From positions 3,162,001 through 3,226,000 of the forward strand of contig NZ_CP132911.1 of assembly GCF_036320485.1 (NCBI RefSeq): a DNA stretch of 64,000 nt. The letters are read 5' to 3'. Of the stretch, positions 33,318 to 41,262 are shown one piece after another. The stretch comes from Dyella sp. A6 (GTDB taxonomy: Bacteria > Pseudomonadota > Gammaproteobacteria > Xanthomonadales > Rhodanobacteraceae). The translations under genes and the position numbers were made by a program. The number at the start of each line of letters is the position of its first letter. Positions within the stretch are counted from its first letter, which is position 1. Under the pieces are notes generated by a model. That model searched no databases. It was not told where the DNA came from and worked only from the letters and a program-made list of their open reading frames with translations.

Positions 33318-33791
33318 CTAGCCTACCAATGGCTTGCTTGCGAGTCGGTAGACCGGCCCTTTTGGAGACAAGCCGGTGTGTTGTTGAATAGCTTCTGGCG
33401 TTACACGGACGAAACCAACCTTTTCGTAGAACGTTGAGGCGCTCTCCGGGCATTCGAGCCACATGCCAGAAGTGGCGCGCGGGTCGCTCAGTTGTAGTGC
33501 GTGCCGAATGAGCTCAGCTCCAACATGTTGGCCTTGCAGTTCGGGCAGCACACCGACAAAGGCAAGGTAAGGCCGCAGTCGTTCCCATAAGTGCTGACCG
33601 TTCGGATTTAGCCCACCGAGCAAGACAGAGATGAAGCCTACGATGGCACCGTCATGAACTGCGACTAGGTTGACCGTGCCCGAGCAAAGGATGTTCCGCG
33701 CGTATTCGTACGGATGATCCCGCGCGATGACGGCGTGTTGGACGGCCAACGCCCCATGGAAATCGTTCGGATTTGCGGCGCGAATTTCCAC
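33318..33791 (-). CDS. Integron cassette GNAT acetyltransferase
   Basis: 157 residues. The GNAT fold is visible: VNLVAVHDGAIVGFISVLLGG (strand pair), then the acetyl-CoA motif LAFVGVLPELQGQHVGAELI (Q-x-x-G-x-G/A type), then SASTFYEKVGFVRV near the C-terminus. GNAT proteins are a frequent cassette cargo. The acceptor is unknown; some give aminoglycoside resistance, but nothing here indicates that. Confidence 0.82.
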   Translation of the reverse strand: MEIRAANPNDFHGALAVQHAVIARDHPYEYARNILCSGTVNLVAVHDGAIVGFISVLLGGLNPNGQHLWERLRPYLAFVGVLPELQGQHVGAELIRHALQLSDPRATSGMWLECPESASTFYEKVGFVRVTPEAIQQHTGLSPKGPVYRLASKPLVG

Positions 33792-33807
33792 GAAGGCTCC
33801 ATTTGAC

Positions 33808-33894
33808 AGCTAACTCATAAGTTAAGTTGCCGCGCTTCGCGCGGATAGGTTTTCGCGACATGACGGCGCGCGGTCAACTTGAACGTGTAGTTCG
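33808..33894 (-). other. Integron attC site, long form (about 87 bp)
   Basis: Minus strand begins CCGAACTACACGTTCAAGTT and ends GCAACTTAACTTATGAGTTAGCTG. The conserved boxes are present but the centre is longer and includes ATGTCGCG and the palindrome CCGCGCGAAGCGCGG. It precedes the GNAT cassette and is the most upstream attC seen. Confidence 0.75.
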
Positions 33895-34290
33895 GGAGGG
33901 AGAGCGTCGAGCAGCGCGCGATTGAATGCCGTCAGTGTTCCGATCGAAGCGCGCTGCAGCAACTGCGGCGCGCCTCTTTGAACAACGAAGTGCCCTGGCA
34001 TCCGGATCAACGCCGTTATCCGGATGCCAGGGCACTTCGTTGAGTATCCGTGGTGGCTCGACTCAGTCAATCAGGTTGCTCCGCTTCCTGACGTACGTGT
34101 TGATCATTGCGACGGCTCGGCGCTTTCACTGCTGAACTCAAAGTAGATTTCAAAATGCAGTCTAATACAGCAGCATAATCCTGAAAATCAGACCTCAAGC
34201 CAAGCTTGAGGCATACATAAATCAATGACTTATTCTTTTCTCCGCAGCCTAACTCGACAACCTAATCCCACTATGCTTTTTGCCAGTCAC
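33895..34290. other. Former attI/intI side of the array, no gene
   Basis: On the minus strand the sequence leading into the long attC reads as a short C-terminal peptide (RASIGTLTAFNRALLDALPP), probably the remnant of a further cassette gene cut by the inverted repeat at 33983. No integron integrase or attI site is recognisable. From 34043 to 34290 the DNA is AT-richer with a small hairpin (CCTCAAGC/GCTTGAGG, 34193-34211) and no gene. Confidence 0.5.
33983..34042. repeat. Perfect 25-bp inverted repeat with 10-base loop
   Basis: Left arm 33983-34007 (CAACGAAGTGCCCTGGCATC...), right arm 34018-34042, fully complementary. The loop contains a further AACG-C-CGTT mini-stem. No T-run follows on either strand. 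It sits at the upstream edge of the cassette array. Confidence 0.9.
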
Positions 34291-34323
34291 AAAAAGCAAA
34301 AGGGCAGCCTCACGGCCGCCCTT
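34291..34323 (-). terminator. Intrinsic terminator after nrdJb
   Basis: On the minus strand, AGGGCGGCC / GGCTGCCCT (one mismatch, 4-base loop) followed by TTTGCTTTTT, 30 bases after the nrdJb stop. Confidence 0.8.
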
Positions 34324-34352
34324 CTTGCTTCACTTCCTACTGCGAGCCTCAC

Positions 34353-35114
34353 TCACCCGCACTTCGAATACCCACAGTTCAAACACGTCTGGCACCCGTC
34401 CATCAGCACCAGCGCCTGGGTATTGCACTTGGCACACAGGGTGGCACCGGGCGGGAAGCCGCTGGCGCTGGATTCGCTGCCGCTGCCGGAAGCTTCGGCG
34501 GCCGGTTCGCTGCTGCTCGACGTGCCGGCGGTCTGCTGTTCGTAGGCGGCGCGCTTTTCGGCGATGAGCTGGCGGGTGGACTCGTCCATTTCCGGATCGT
34601 GGATCAGGCCGATGTTCTTCATGTGCTGCTCGATCACCGCGCCGATCTCGGCGACGATGCTGGGCATGTAGACGCCGCCGGCCTTGAAGTAGCCGCCGCG
34701 CGGGTCGAACACGGCCTTCATCTCTTCGGCCAGGAAGGTGACGTCGCCGCCCTTGCGGAACACGGCGGAGATGATGCGGGTAAGCGCCACGATCCACTGG
34801 AAGTGGTCCATGTTCTTCGAGTTGATGAAGATCTCGAAGGGGCGGCGCTGCTCGTACTTGGTGCCGGGGTTGAGCACGATGTCGTTGATGGTGACGTACA
34901 GCGCGTGCTCGAACAGCGGCGACTTGATCTTGAAGGTGGAGCCGATGAGCTGCTCGGGGCGCTCGACGCTCTCGTGCATCTGGATGACTTCGGCCTGCTT
35001 GGGCTCGGCCGGCTTGGCGGCGGCCTTGAGCTGGTCGGTGACGGCCGGCGCGGCCTTGTCTTCGGGTTTGACGACGTTGTAACCCGTGATCTTCTTTTCG
35101 ATCTTGATCGCCAT
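34353..35114 (-). CDS. nrdJb: Class II ribonucleotide reductase, C-terminal subunit NrdJb
   Basis: 253 residues. Residues about 60-170 form the TSCPD-like domain found at the C-terminus of B12-dependent reductases (LIGSTFKIKSPLFEHALYVT, RRPFEIFINSKNMDHFQWIV, VFRKGGDVTFLAEEMKAVFD). The tail CAKCNTQALVLMDGCQTCLN...CGYSKCG carries the Cys pairs expected to re-reduce the active site. As in Pseudomonas aeruginosa, the enzyme is split into NrdJa and NrdJb. Start chosen at the ATG before AIKIEKKITGYN with AGGA upstream. A strong terminator lies only 43 bases upstream. Confidence 0.88.
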   Translation of the reverse strand: MAIKIEKKITGYNVVKPEDKAAPAVTDQLKAAAKPAEPKQAEVIQMHESVERPEQLIGSTFKIKSPLFEHALYVTINDIVLNPGTKYEQRRPFEIFINSKNMDHFQWIVALTRIISAVFRKGGDVTFLAEEMKAVFDPRGGYFKAGGVYMPSIVAEIGAVIEQHMKNIGLIHDPEMDESTRQLIAEKRAAYEQQTAGTSSSSEPAAEASGSGSESSASGFPPGATLCAKCNTQALVLMDGCQTCLNCGYSKCG

Positions 35115-35156
35115 GATGTTTTTATTCCTGGTTGGGATGGCGGCGCGCGGCACTGG

Positions 35157-35197
35157 AAAAAGCACGCCCGGCCCGGCTCGCGACCGGGCCGGGCGTG
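35157..35197 (-). terminator. Strong intrinsic terminator between the H1-like gene and nrdJb
   Basis: A perfect 14-bp stem, CACGCCCGGCCCGG with its complement, around a 7-base loop, followed on the minus strand by CTTTTT. It is immediately downstream of the H1-like stop codon. Confidence 0.85.
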
Positions 35198-35204
35198 TGG
35201 GTGC

Positions 35205-35747
35205 TTACTTCTTTTTCTTGCCGGCGGCCTTCTTGGCGGGCTTCTTGGCCGCCTTCACGGTCGCCTTCTTGCTGGCAGTGGACCTCTTCACCGCCTTGAC
35301 GGCGGCTTTCTTCACGGCGGCCTTCTTCGGCGCCGCTTTCTTCACGGCGGCTTTTTTGGCCACCTTCTTGGCCGCCTTCTTGGCGACAACCTTCTTGGCG
35401 GCCTTTTTCGGCGCAGCCTTCTTCGCGACGGCCTTCTTCACCGCTTTCTTGGCGGCAGCCTTCTTCGGCGCGGCCTTCTTCGCGGCAGCCTTCTTCACCG
35501 CCTTCTTGGCTGCGGCCTTCTTCGGCGCGGCCTTCTTGGCGGCAGCTTTCTTCACCGCTTTCTTGGCGGCGGCCTTCTTGGCGGCAGCTTTCTTCGGCGC
35601 GGCTTTCTTGGCAGCCGCCTTCTTCACCGCCTTCTTGGCCGGTTTTTTCTTGGCAGGTGCCGCGACAGCAGCGGCAGGAGCGTCCGCCGCCGCGGGGGCG
35701 GCCGGCGCGGCGCTGTCTTGCGCTTCGACTACGGGATCAGTGGACAT
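35205..35747 (-). CDS. Histone H1-like Lys/Ala-repeat DNA-binding protein
   Basis: 180 residues. After an acidic/Ala-Pro N-terminal 30 residues, the rest is a repetitive Ala-Lys tract built from KKAAAKKA, KKAAPKKA and KKAVKKA units, ending PAKKAAGKKKK. This is the composition of bacterial H1/HC2-like and AlgP-like nucleoid proteins. It should bind DNA or polyphosphate through lysines. The repeat DNA is prone to copy-number change. It lies between nrdJa (53 bases upstream) and nrdJb. Confidence 0.85.
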   Translation of the reverse strand: MSTDPVVEAQDSAAPAAPAAADAPAAAVAAPAKKKPAKKAVKKAAAKKAAPKKAAAKKAAAKKAVKKAAAKKAAPKKAAAKKAVKKAAAKKAAPKKAAAKKAVKKAVAKKAAPKKAAKKVVAKKAAKKVAKKAAVKKAAPKKAAVKKAAVKAVKRSTASKKATVKAAKKPAKKAAGKKKK

Positions 35748-35800
35748 GCGGGTCTTCCCCTCGGGCAGTGGTTTGATGTTTCCGTGAAACTTCGATGGAG

Positions 35801-37948
35801 CTAGAACTTGCCGTAATACCCTTCCTTCAGGGCGTCGAAGAGGTTGGCGGCAGTATGCATTTCGCCGTCGTATTCCACTTCCTCGTTGCCGCGAAGTTCG
35901 ATAACGCTACCGTCTTCCAGTTCGAAGTGGTAGAGGGTGTTCGCAAGGTCGGCTTCCTTCACCAGCACACCCTGGAATGCAGCGGGGTTGAAACGGAAGG
36001 TGGTGCATCCCTTCAGGCCCTGCTTGTAGGCGTAGAAATAGATGTCCTTGAAGTCTTCGTAGGGGTAGTCGGTAGGCACATTGGCGGTCTTGGAAATGGA
36101 CGAGTCGATCCATTTCTGCGACGCGGCCTGAATGTCCACGTGCTCTTTGGGGGAGATGTCGTCGGCGGCGACGAAGTAGTCCGGCAGCTTGGCCTTGGGG
36201 TCGTCGGAGAACGGCATCGCGTCGGCGTTGATCAGCGCGCGGTAGGCCAGCAGCTCGTAGCTGTAGACCTCGACCTTTTCCTTGGTCTTGCGACCTTCGC
36301 GGATGACGTTGCGCGAATAGTGATGGGCGAAGCTGGGCTCGATGCCGTTGCTGGCGTTGTTGGCCAGCGACAGGGAAATGGTGCCGGTGGGCGCGATCGA
36401 GCTGTGGTGGGTGAAGCGCGCACCGGTCTCGGCCAGCTGCTTGACCAGGTTGGGCGCCACGCTGGCGATGCGCTGCATGTAGCGGCTGTACTTGGCGTGC
36501 AGCACGCGGCCGGGAATGCTGTCGCCGACTTTCCAGCCGTCGCCGACCATCTCGGGGCGCTTGCGCAGCATGTCGCCGGTGACGGTGTAGTCCTTGGCCA
36601 GCACGGGCGCGGCGCCCTTTTCCTTGGCCAGGTCGAGCGCGACTTCCCAGCCGGCCACGGCCATTTCGCGCGAGACGTCTTCGGTGAAGCTGACTGCCTC
36701 GGCCGTGCCGTAGCGCATCTTGAGCATGGACAGGGTGGAACCCAGGCCCAGGAAGCCCATGCCGTGGCGACGCTTGTTCATGATCTCGTCGCGCTGCTGC
36801 TGCAGCGGCAGGCCGTTGATCTCGACCACGTTGTCGAGCATGCGGGTGAACACCTTCACCACCTCGCGGTACTCGTCCCAGTCGAAACGGGCCTTGGGGC
36901 CGAACGGGTCGCGCACGAACCTAGTCAGGTTGACCGAACCGAGCAGGCACGAGCCGTACGGCGGCAGCGGCTGCTCGCCGCAGGGGTTGGTGGCGCGGAT
37001 GTGCTCGCACCACCAGTTGTTGTTCATCTCGTTGACCATGTCGATCAGGATGAAGCCCGGCTCCGCGTAGTCGTACGTGGAGACCATGATCATGTCCCAC
37101 AGGTGACGCGCGCGGATGTGGCCGTAGATCTTGCAGGCGACCAAGCCGTCCTCGCGCTCCACGTAGTTCTGGTGGGTGGGCCATTCGCGCCACACCACCT
37201 GGGCGGGATCGTCCAGGTCCAGCTCGCCTTTTTCCTTCACGTGCACCGGGAACACCAGCGGCCAGTCCTGGTCGTGCTCGACCGCTTCCATGAAGCCACC
37301 GGTGACCAGCAGCGACAGGTTGAACTGGCGCAGGCGACCGTCTTCGCGCTTGGCGCGGATGAATTCCTTCACGTCCGGATGGCTGACATCGAAGGTGCCC
37401 ATCTGCGCGCCGCGGCGACCGCCGGCCGACGACACGGTGAAGCACATCTTGTCGTAGATATCCATGAAGGACAGCGGGCCGGAGGTGTAGGCACCCGCAC
37501 CCGACACGTACGCGCCGCGCGGACGCAGCGTGGAGAATTCGTAGCCGATGCCGCAGCCGGCCTTCAGCGTGAGGCCCGCCTCGTGCACCTTCTCCAGGAT
37601 GTTGTCCATGGAGTCGTGGATGGTGCCGGACACCGTGCAGTTGATGGTGGACGTAGCCGGCTTGTGCGCCAGCGCGCCGGCGTTGGAGGTGATGCGGCCG
37701 GCGGGAATGGCACCGTGACGCAGCGCCCACAGGAAGCGTTCGTTCCAGTGCTCGCGCAGTTCGGGCGTGGCCTCCACCTCGGCCAGGGCATGGGCGACGC
37801 GCTGCCAGGTGCCGTCGACGTCGGCGTCGACCGGTTCGCCCAGCTTGGTACGCAGACGGTATTTCTTGTCCCAGATGTCCTGCGAAGCCGGCTGCAGTGG
37901 AATTTCTGCAACGTCACGCTGAGCGGCTGGAGCACGCACGGTAGTCAT
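35801..37948 (-). CDS. nrdJa: Class II ribonucleotide reductase, catalytic subunit NrdJa
   Basis: About 715 residues; adenosylcobalamin-dependent reductase large chain. Hallmarks: STINCTVSGTIHDSMDNILE, LKAGCGIGYEFSTLRP, SSAGGRRGAQMGTFDVSHPD, IRATNPCGEQPLPPYGSC with the active-site NPCGE, and HHSSIAPTGTISLSLANNAS. It makes deoxyribonucleotides with or without oxygen. The protein stops before the C-terminal Cys domain, which is supplied by NrdJb. The ATG at 37948 has GGGAG about 11 bases upstream. No cobalamin riboswitch is visible in the leader. Confidence 0.93.
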   Translation of the reverse strand: MTTVRAPAAQRDVAEIPLQPASQDIWDKKYRLRTKLGEPVDADVDGTWQRVAHALAEVEATPELREHWNERFLWALRHGAIPAGRITSNAGALAHKPATSTINCTVSGTIHDSMDNILEKVHEAGLTLKAGCGIGYEFSTLRPRGAYVSGAGAYTSGPLSFMDIYDKMCFTVSSAGGRRGAQMGTFDVSHPDVKEFIRAKREDGRLRQFNLSLLVTGGFMEAVEHDQDWPLVFPVHVKEKGELDLDDPAQVVWREWPTHQNYVEREDGLVACKIYGHIRARHLWDMIMVSTYDYAEPGFILIDMVNEMNNNWWCEHIRATNPCGEQPLPPYGSCLLGSVNLTRFVRDPFGPKARFDWDEYREVVKVFTRMLDNVVEINGLPLQQQRDEIMNKRRHGMGFLGLGSTLSMLKMRYGTAEAVSFTEDVSREMAVAGWEVALDLAKEKGAAPVLAKDYTVTGDMLRKRPEMVGDGWKVGDSIPGRVLHAKYSRYMQRIASVAPNLVKQLAETGARFTHHSSIAPTGTISLSLANNASNGIEPSFAHHYSRNVIREGRKTKEKVEVYSYELLAYRALINADAMPFSDDPKAKLPDYFVAADDISPKEHVDIQAASQKWIDSSISKTANVPTDYPYEDFKDIYFYAYKQGLKGCTTFRFNPAAFQGVLVKEADLANTLYHFELEDGSVIELRGNEEVEYDGEMHTAANLFDALKEGYYGKF

Positions 37949-38055
37949 CGTTTCACGATCTCCCGGGCGGCTGCGCGCCCGCTGGATTCTAAAATTCCCC
38001 CGCCCCGACGACTTGGCGCTTTCCACCTGCATCTGGGCTGGTCATCCTGACGGAC

Positions 38056-38071
38056 ACACAAGATGTTGTGG
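38056..38071. promoter_or_regulatory. Possible NrdR box upstream of nrdJa
   Basis: ACACAAGATGTTGTGG matches the partly palindromic NrdR consensus (acaCwAtATaTwGtgt) at most positions. NrdR boxes usually occur in pairs about 31 bases apart; I found no second copy at the expected spacing, so support is weak. Confidence 0.3.
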
Positions 38072-38205
38072 TCACTGGTGATGCTGCAAGTTAAACCCGG
38101 GACCGGTCGATGTAAAGTGGTTGACACCAAATTTCCGCAAGGAACCGCAGCCGCCGACGCGAGTCGAAACAGCGCCGCTTTTGATCGCGCATGCAGGAGG
38201 AGTCC

Positions 38206-39585
38206 ATGCCCCAACGTCACCGTCCGTCACGCTGGCTTGCCGCCGCGTTCGTCGCCCTGCTCGGCGGCACCCTGTCCGCCGCCGGCCATGCCGGCATGCC
38301 GCCCGAGGTGAACGGGCAACCGCTGCCCTCGCTGGCGCCGATGCTGCAGCACGTGACCCCGGCCGTGGTGAACATTTCCACCCGGACCCGCGTGGCGGTG
38401 CGCAACCCGTATTTCGACGACCCGGTATTCCGCCAGTTCTTCGGCCTGTCCGGCACGCCGCGCGAGAAGGTGAAGCAGAGTCTGGGCTCGGGTGTGATCG
38501 TTAACGCGACCAAGGGTTACATCCTCACCAACAACCATGTGGTCGGCGGCGCCGACGACATCACCGTGACGCTGCAGGACGGCCGCAGCTTCAAGGGGCA
38601 CCTGGTCGGCACCGACCCGGCCACCGACATCGCCGTGGTGAAGATCGACGCCGACCACCTGCAGGCACTGCCGCTGGCCGACTCATCGAAGCTGCGCGTG
38701 GGCGACTTCGTGGTGGCGGTGGGCGAACCGTTCGGACTCAGCGAGACGGTCACCTCCGGCATCGTCTCCGCGCTGGGGCGTTCGGGCCTGGGCGGCTCGG
38801 GCTACCAGAACTTCATCCAGACCGACGCTTCGATCAACCCCGGCAATTCCGGCGGCGCACTGGTGAACCTGCGCGGCCAGTTGGTCGGCATCAACTCGAT
38901 GATCTTCTCGCCGTCGGGCGGCAACGTGGGCATCGGCTTCGCGATTCCCTCCAACCTTGCCGCCGAGGTGATGAAGCAGCTGATCGCGCACGGCAAGGTC
39001 AGCCGCGGCACGCTGGGCATACAGACCCGCGACATCAGCCCGCGCATCGCGCGCATGCTGGGCCTGCTCGATGACGAGGGCGTGGTGGTGACCAATGTCA
39101 CGCGCGGCTCGTCGGGCGACCGGGCCGGGCTGCAGATCGGCGACGTGATCACCGCACTGGACGGCAAGCCGTTGCACGACAGCCAGCAGCTGCACAACAC
39201 CGAAGGCCTGCAGCCGGTCGGCACCGTGCTGCACCTCACCGTGCACGGCAGGCACGGCGACCATCAGGTGGATGCCACGCTGGCGCTGGAGAAACTGGCC
39301 ACGGTGGAAGGCCGCGAGCTGGACCCGCGCCTGGCAGGCGTGACCTTCAGCGAGCTGGACGAGAACCAGCGCAACCAGGGCGTGGCCGGCGTCGCGGTGA
39401 GCGCGGTGCGGGCCGACAGCGCAGCCGCGCAGGCCGGGCTGGGTGTCGGCGACATCGTGGTCGCGGTGGGCAATTACCGCGTCACCAGCATCCGCGATAT
39501 CCGCCGGCTGGCCGGCGTGCGACCGCGACAGCTGGTGCTGGTGGTCGCCGGACGCAACGGCCTGAGCTACGTGCCGATTCCCTGA
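38206..39585 (+). CDS. degQ: DegQ/HtrA-type periplasmic serine protease
   Basis: 459 residues. Signal peptide (RWLAAAFVALLGGTLSAAGHA), then a trypsin-like domain with catalytic His (YILTNNHVVGGAD), Asp (GTDPATDIAVVKID) and Ser (QTDASINPGNSGGALVNLRG). Two PDZ domains follow (about 255-345 and 370-455). It degrades or refolds misfolded envelope proteins. The ATG at 38206 is chosen because AGGAGG lies 6 bases upstream; an ATG 15 bases earlier would overlap that site. Confidence 0.93.
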   Translation: MPQRHRPSRWLAAAFVALLGGTLSAAGHAGMPPEVNGQPLPSLAPMLQHVTPAVVNISTRTRVAVRNPYFDDPVFRQFFGLSGTPREKVKQSLGSGVIVNATKGYILTNNHVVGGADDITVTLQDGRSFKGHLVGTDPATDIAVVKIDADHLQALPLADSSKLRVGDFVVAVGEPFGLSETVTSGIVSALGRSGLGGSGYQNFIQTDASINPGNSGGALVNLRGQLVGINSMIFSPSGGNVGIGFAIPSNLAAEVMKQLIAHGKVSRGTLGIQTRDISPRIARMLGLLDDEGVVVTNVTRGSSGDRAGLQIGDVITALDGKPLHDSQQLHNTEGLQPVGTVLHLTVHGRHGDHQVDATLALEKLATVEGRELDPRLAGVTFSELDENQRNQGVAGVAVSAVRADSAAAQAGLGVGDIVVAVGNYRVTSIRDIRRLAGVRPRQLVLVVAGRNGLSYVPIP

Positions 39586-39814
39586 AGCGGCACTCTGTGG
39601 GCGGCGCGCAACGCGTCGCCCAAGGCACATCGACAAGCACGATTTTCTGAACGCACCAGTTTGCCTTCGCGCGCCGATCCTTAACGCAAGCTCATGACAC
39701 GGCTTGATGTTTTCAGGCGCCACGGCTGAAATACCGCGATTGCATCACTGCATGCATGTCGCAATGACGGCACGCTCCGAACTACTCAATCATTCCGCCA
39801 GGTCACTCATCCTC

Positions 39815-41260
39815 ATGCCCGTCCGTCCCACCCGCCTGCTCTACGTCGCCCTGCTCGGCGCCAGTGTCGCCACTACCGCCTTCGCGGCCACCCAGACCCT
39901 GACCTGGAGCGGCGACATCGTGACCGCCCGCGGCGTGGTCGAGGGCATGGCCAGCGCCTGGCATCGTGCCGGCCACGGCCGGCTGGTGGGCCAGTCGTTC
40001 AACACCGCCGCCGGCATCGACGCAGTGAGCAACGGCAGTGCCGACATCGCTGGCAGCGTGCGCGGCAGCGACGGCAGCGCGGAAGACCGCAGCCTGACCT
40101 TCACCCCGGTGGCATGGGACGGACTGGTGGTGATCACCGGCCGCGGCAACCCGGTCAGCGGCATCACCCTGAAGCAACTGCACGACATCTATTTCCGCAA
40201 GATCACCAACTGGGACCAGGTCGGCGGCCCGAACGCACGCATCCAGGTATATGCGGTGGCCAGTCCCGGTGACGGCGTCGAATACAGCCTGCGCAGCCTG
40301 GTGTTCGGCCGCGGCAGCCAGCCGGTGTTCTCGCCGCGCCTGTACCTCAGCACCACCTCGCTGGAACAGGGCGTGGCGCTGGACCCGCATTCGCTAGGCG
40401 TGACCACCCTGTCCAGCGCGCTGGGCAACCCGCACCTTAAGATGCTGCGCATCGACGGCAGCACGCCCACGCTGGGCAACGTCGCCAGCGGCCGCTACCC
40501 GCTGTTCACGCCGATCTACCTGGTGACGCGTCCGGGCGACCCGCACGCGGCGGCGGTGCAGTCGTTCGTCGACTTCACCCAGAGCGCGCGCGGCAAGGCC
40601 GTGCTGCGCGAGCATCACCTGCTGCCGTACAGCGAAGGCACCCGGCTGGCTTCGCTGGACGGTGCACGTCGTGCCCGCATCCTGGCCGAGACCGGCGGCG
40701 CCTACGGGCCGACCAGGCCGGCCCGTTCGCCGATCGCCGCGCCGGGCGCCACCTATTCCTCGCTGGCGTCGTCCGAACCGACCTCGCCACAGGCTCTGGC
40801 CGCGCGTCGCGCACTGGCCGAGCGCCAGGCACGCCGGCAGGCCGCGCGCACCGCGGCAGCGGCATCGATGGCGGCTGCCACCGAGCGGCGTGCGCATGAG
40901 CGTGAGGAAGCGAAGCTGGCCGACGTGCGCAGCAGCGTGATCGCCAAGCCGGTTCCGCCGGCGCCGACCAGTCTCGATCACGTGCATGCCGATGCGGTCA
41001 CCGTGGCGGATGCGGGCAGCCGTGGCCACGACTTCGCCCATGTGCGCTCGTACAGCTACGTGAGCGCGGATCGCCCGCACACCGAACATCGCCATGTGGC
41101 CGTCACGCGGCGTGGTCCGACGTATACGGTGCGCGCCGGCGAGACGCTGTACTCCATCGCCCGCCGGCATTCGGTGGACGTGGCCGAGCTGCGCCGCTGG
41201 AACCACCTTGGCAACAACACCGTGCGCCCGGGCCAGGTGCTGCGCCTCAGCGCACGCTGA
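39815..41260 (+). CDS. PstS-like phosphate-binding domain fused to LysM
   Basis: 481 residues. Signal peptide (RLLYVALLGASVATTAFA). Residues about 25-285 are a PstS-type periplasmic-binding fold (TLTWSGDIVTARGVVEGMAS, GSADIAGSVRGSDGSAEDRS, LKQLHDIYFRKITNWDQVGG). Residues about 325-385 form an Ala/Arg-rich helical linker. The C-terminus is one LysM module (YTVRAGETLYSIARRHSVDV, NNTVRPGQVLRL). The LysM should anchor it to peptidoglycan. No pst transporter genes are adjacent, so it may sense or buffer a ligand rather than import it. It ends 2 bases before the HAD gene. Confidence 0.82.
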   Translation: MPVRPTRLLYVALLGASVATTAFAATQTLTWSGDIVTARGVVEGMASAWHRAGHGRLVGQSFNTAAGIDAVSNGSADIAGSVRGSDGSAEDRSLTFTPVAWDGLVVITGRGNPVSGITLKQLHDIYFRKITNWDQVGGPNARIQVYAVASPGDGVEYSLRSLVFGRGSQPVFSPRLYLSTTSLEQGVALDPHSLGVTTLSSALGNPHLKMLRIDGSTPTLGNVASGRYPLFTPIYLVTRPGDPHAAAVQSFVDFTQSARGKAVLREHHLLPYSEGTRLASLDGARRARILAETGGAYGPTRPARSPIAAPGATYSSLASSEPTSPQALAARRALAERQARRQAARTAAAASMAAATERRAHEREEAKLADVRSSVIAKPVPPAPTSLDHVHADAVTVADAGSRGHDFAHVRSYSYVSADRPHTEHRHVAVTRRGPTYTVRAGETLYSIARRHSVDVAELRRWNHLGNNTVRPGQVLRLSAR

Positions 41261-41262
41261 CC

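Noticed and set aside
32434..33894. Regularly spaced 57-87 bp repeats as a CRISPR array
   Set aside because: The repeats are attC sites with internal symmetry, separated by complete genes of 300-480 bases, not by 30-40 base spacers.
33895..34352. Expected integron integrase or attI at the array head
   Set aside because: Only 458 bases are available and no tyrosine-recombinase motif or start is visible; the next gene is nrdJb.
35205..35747. Short tandem repeats as a non-coding satellite
   Set aside because: The frame is open throughout, has a proper start after an acidic N-terminal segment and ends just before a strong terminator, so it is a gene.
35795..38050. 751-codon open frame antisense to nrdJa
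   Set aside because: nrdJa is unambiguous; the opposite frame is Val/Gly/His-rich noise with no motif or ribosome site.
37949..38205. Cobalamin riboswitch before the B12-dependent RNR
   Set aside because: No B12-box-like conserved core or matching stems seen in the 257-base gap.
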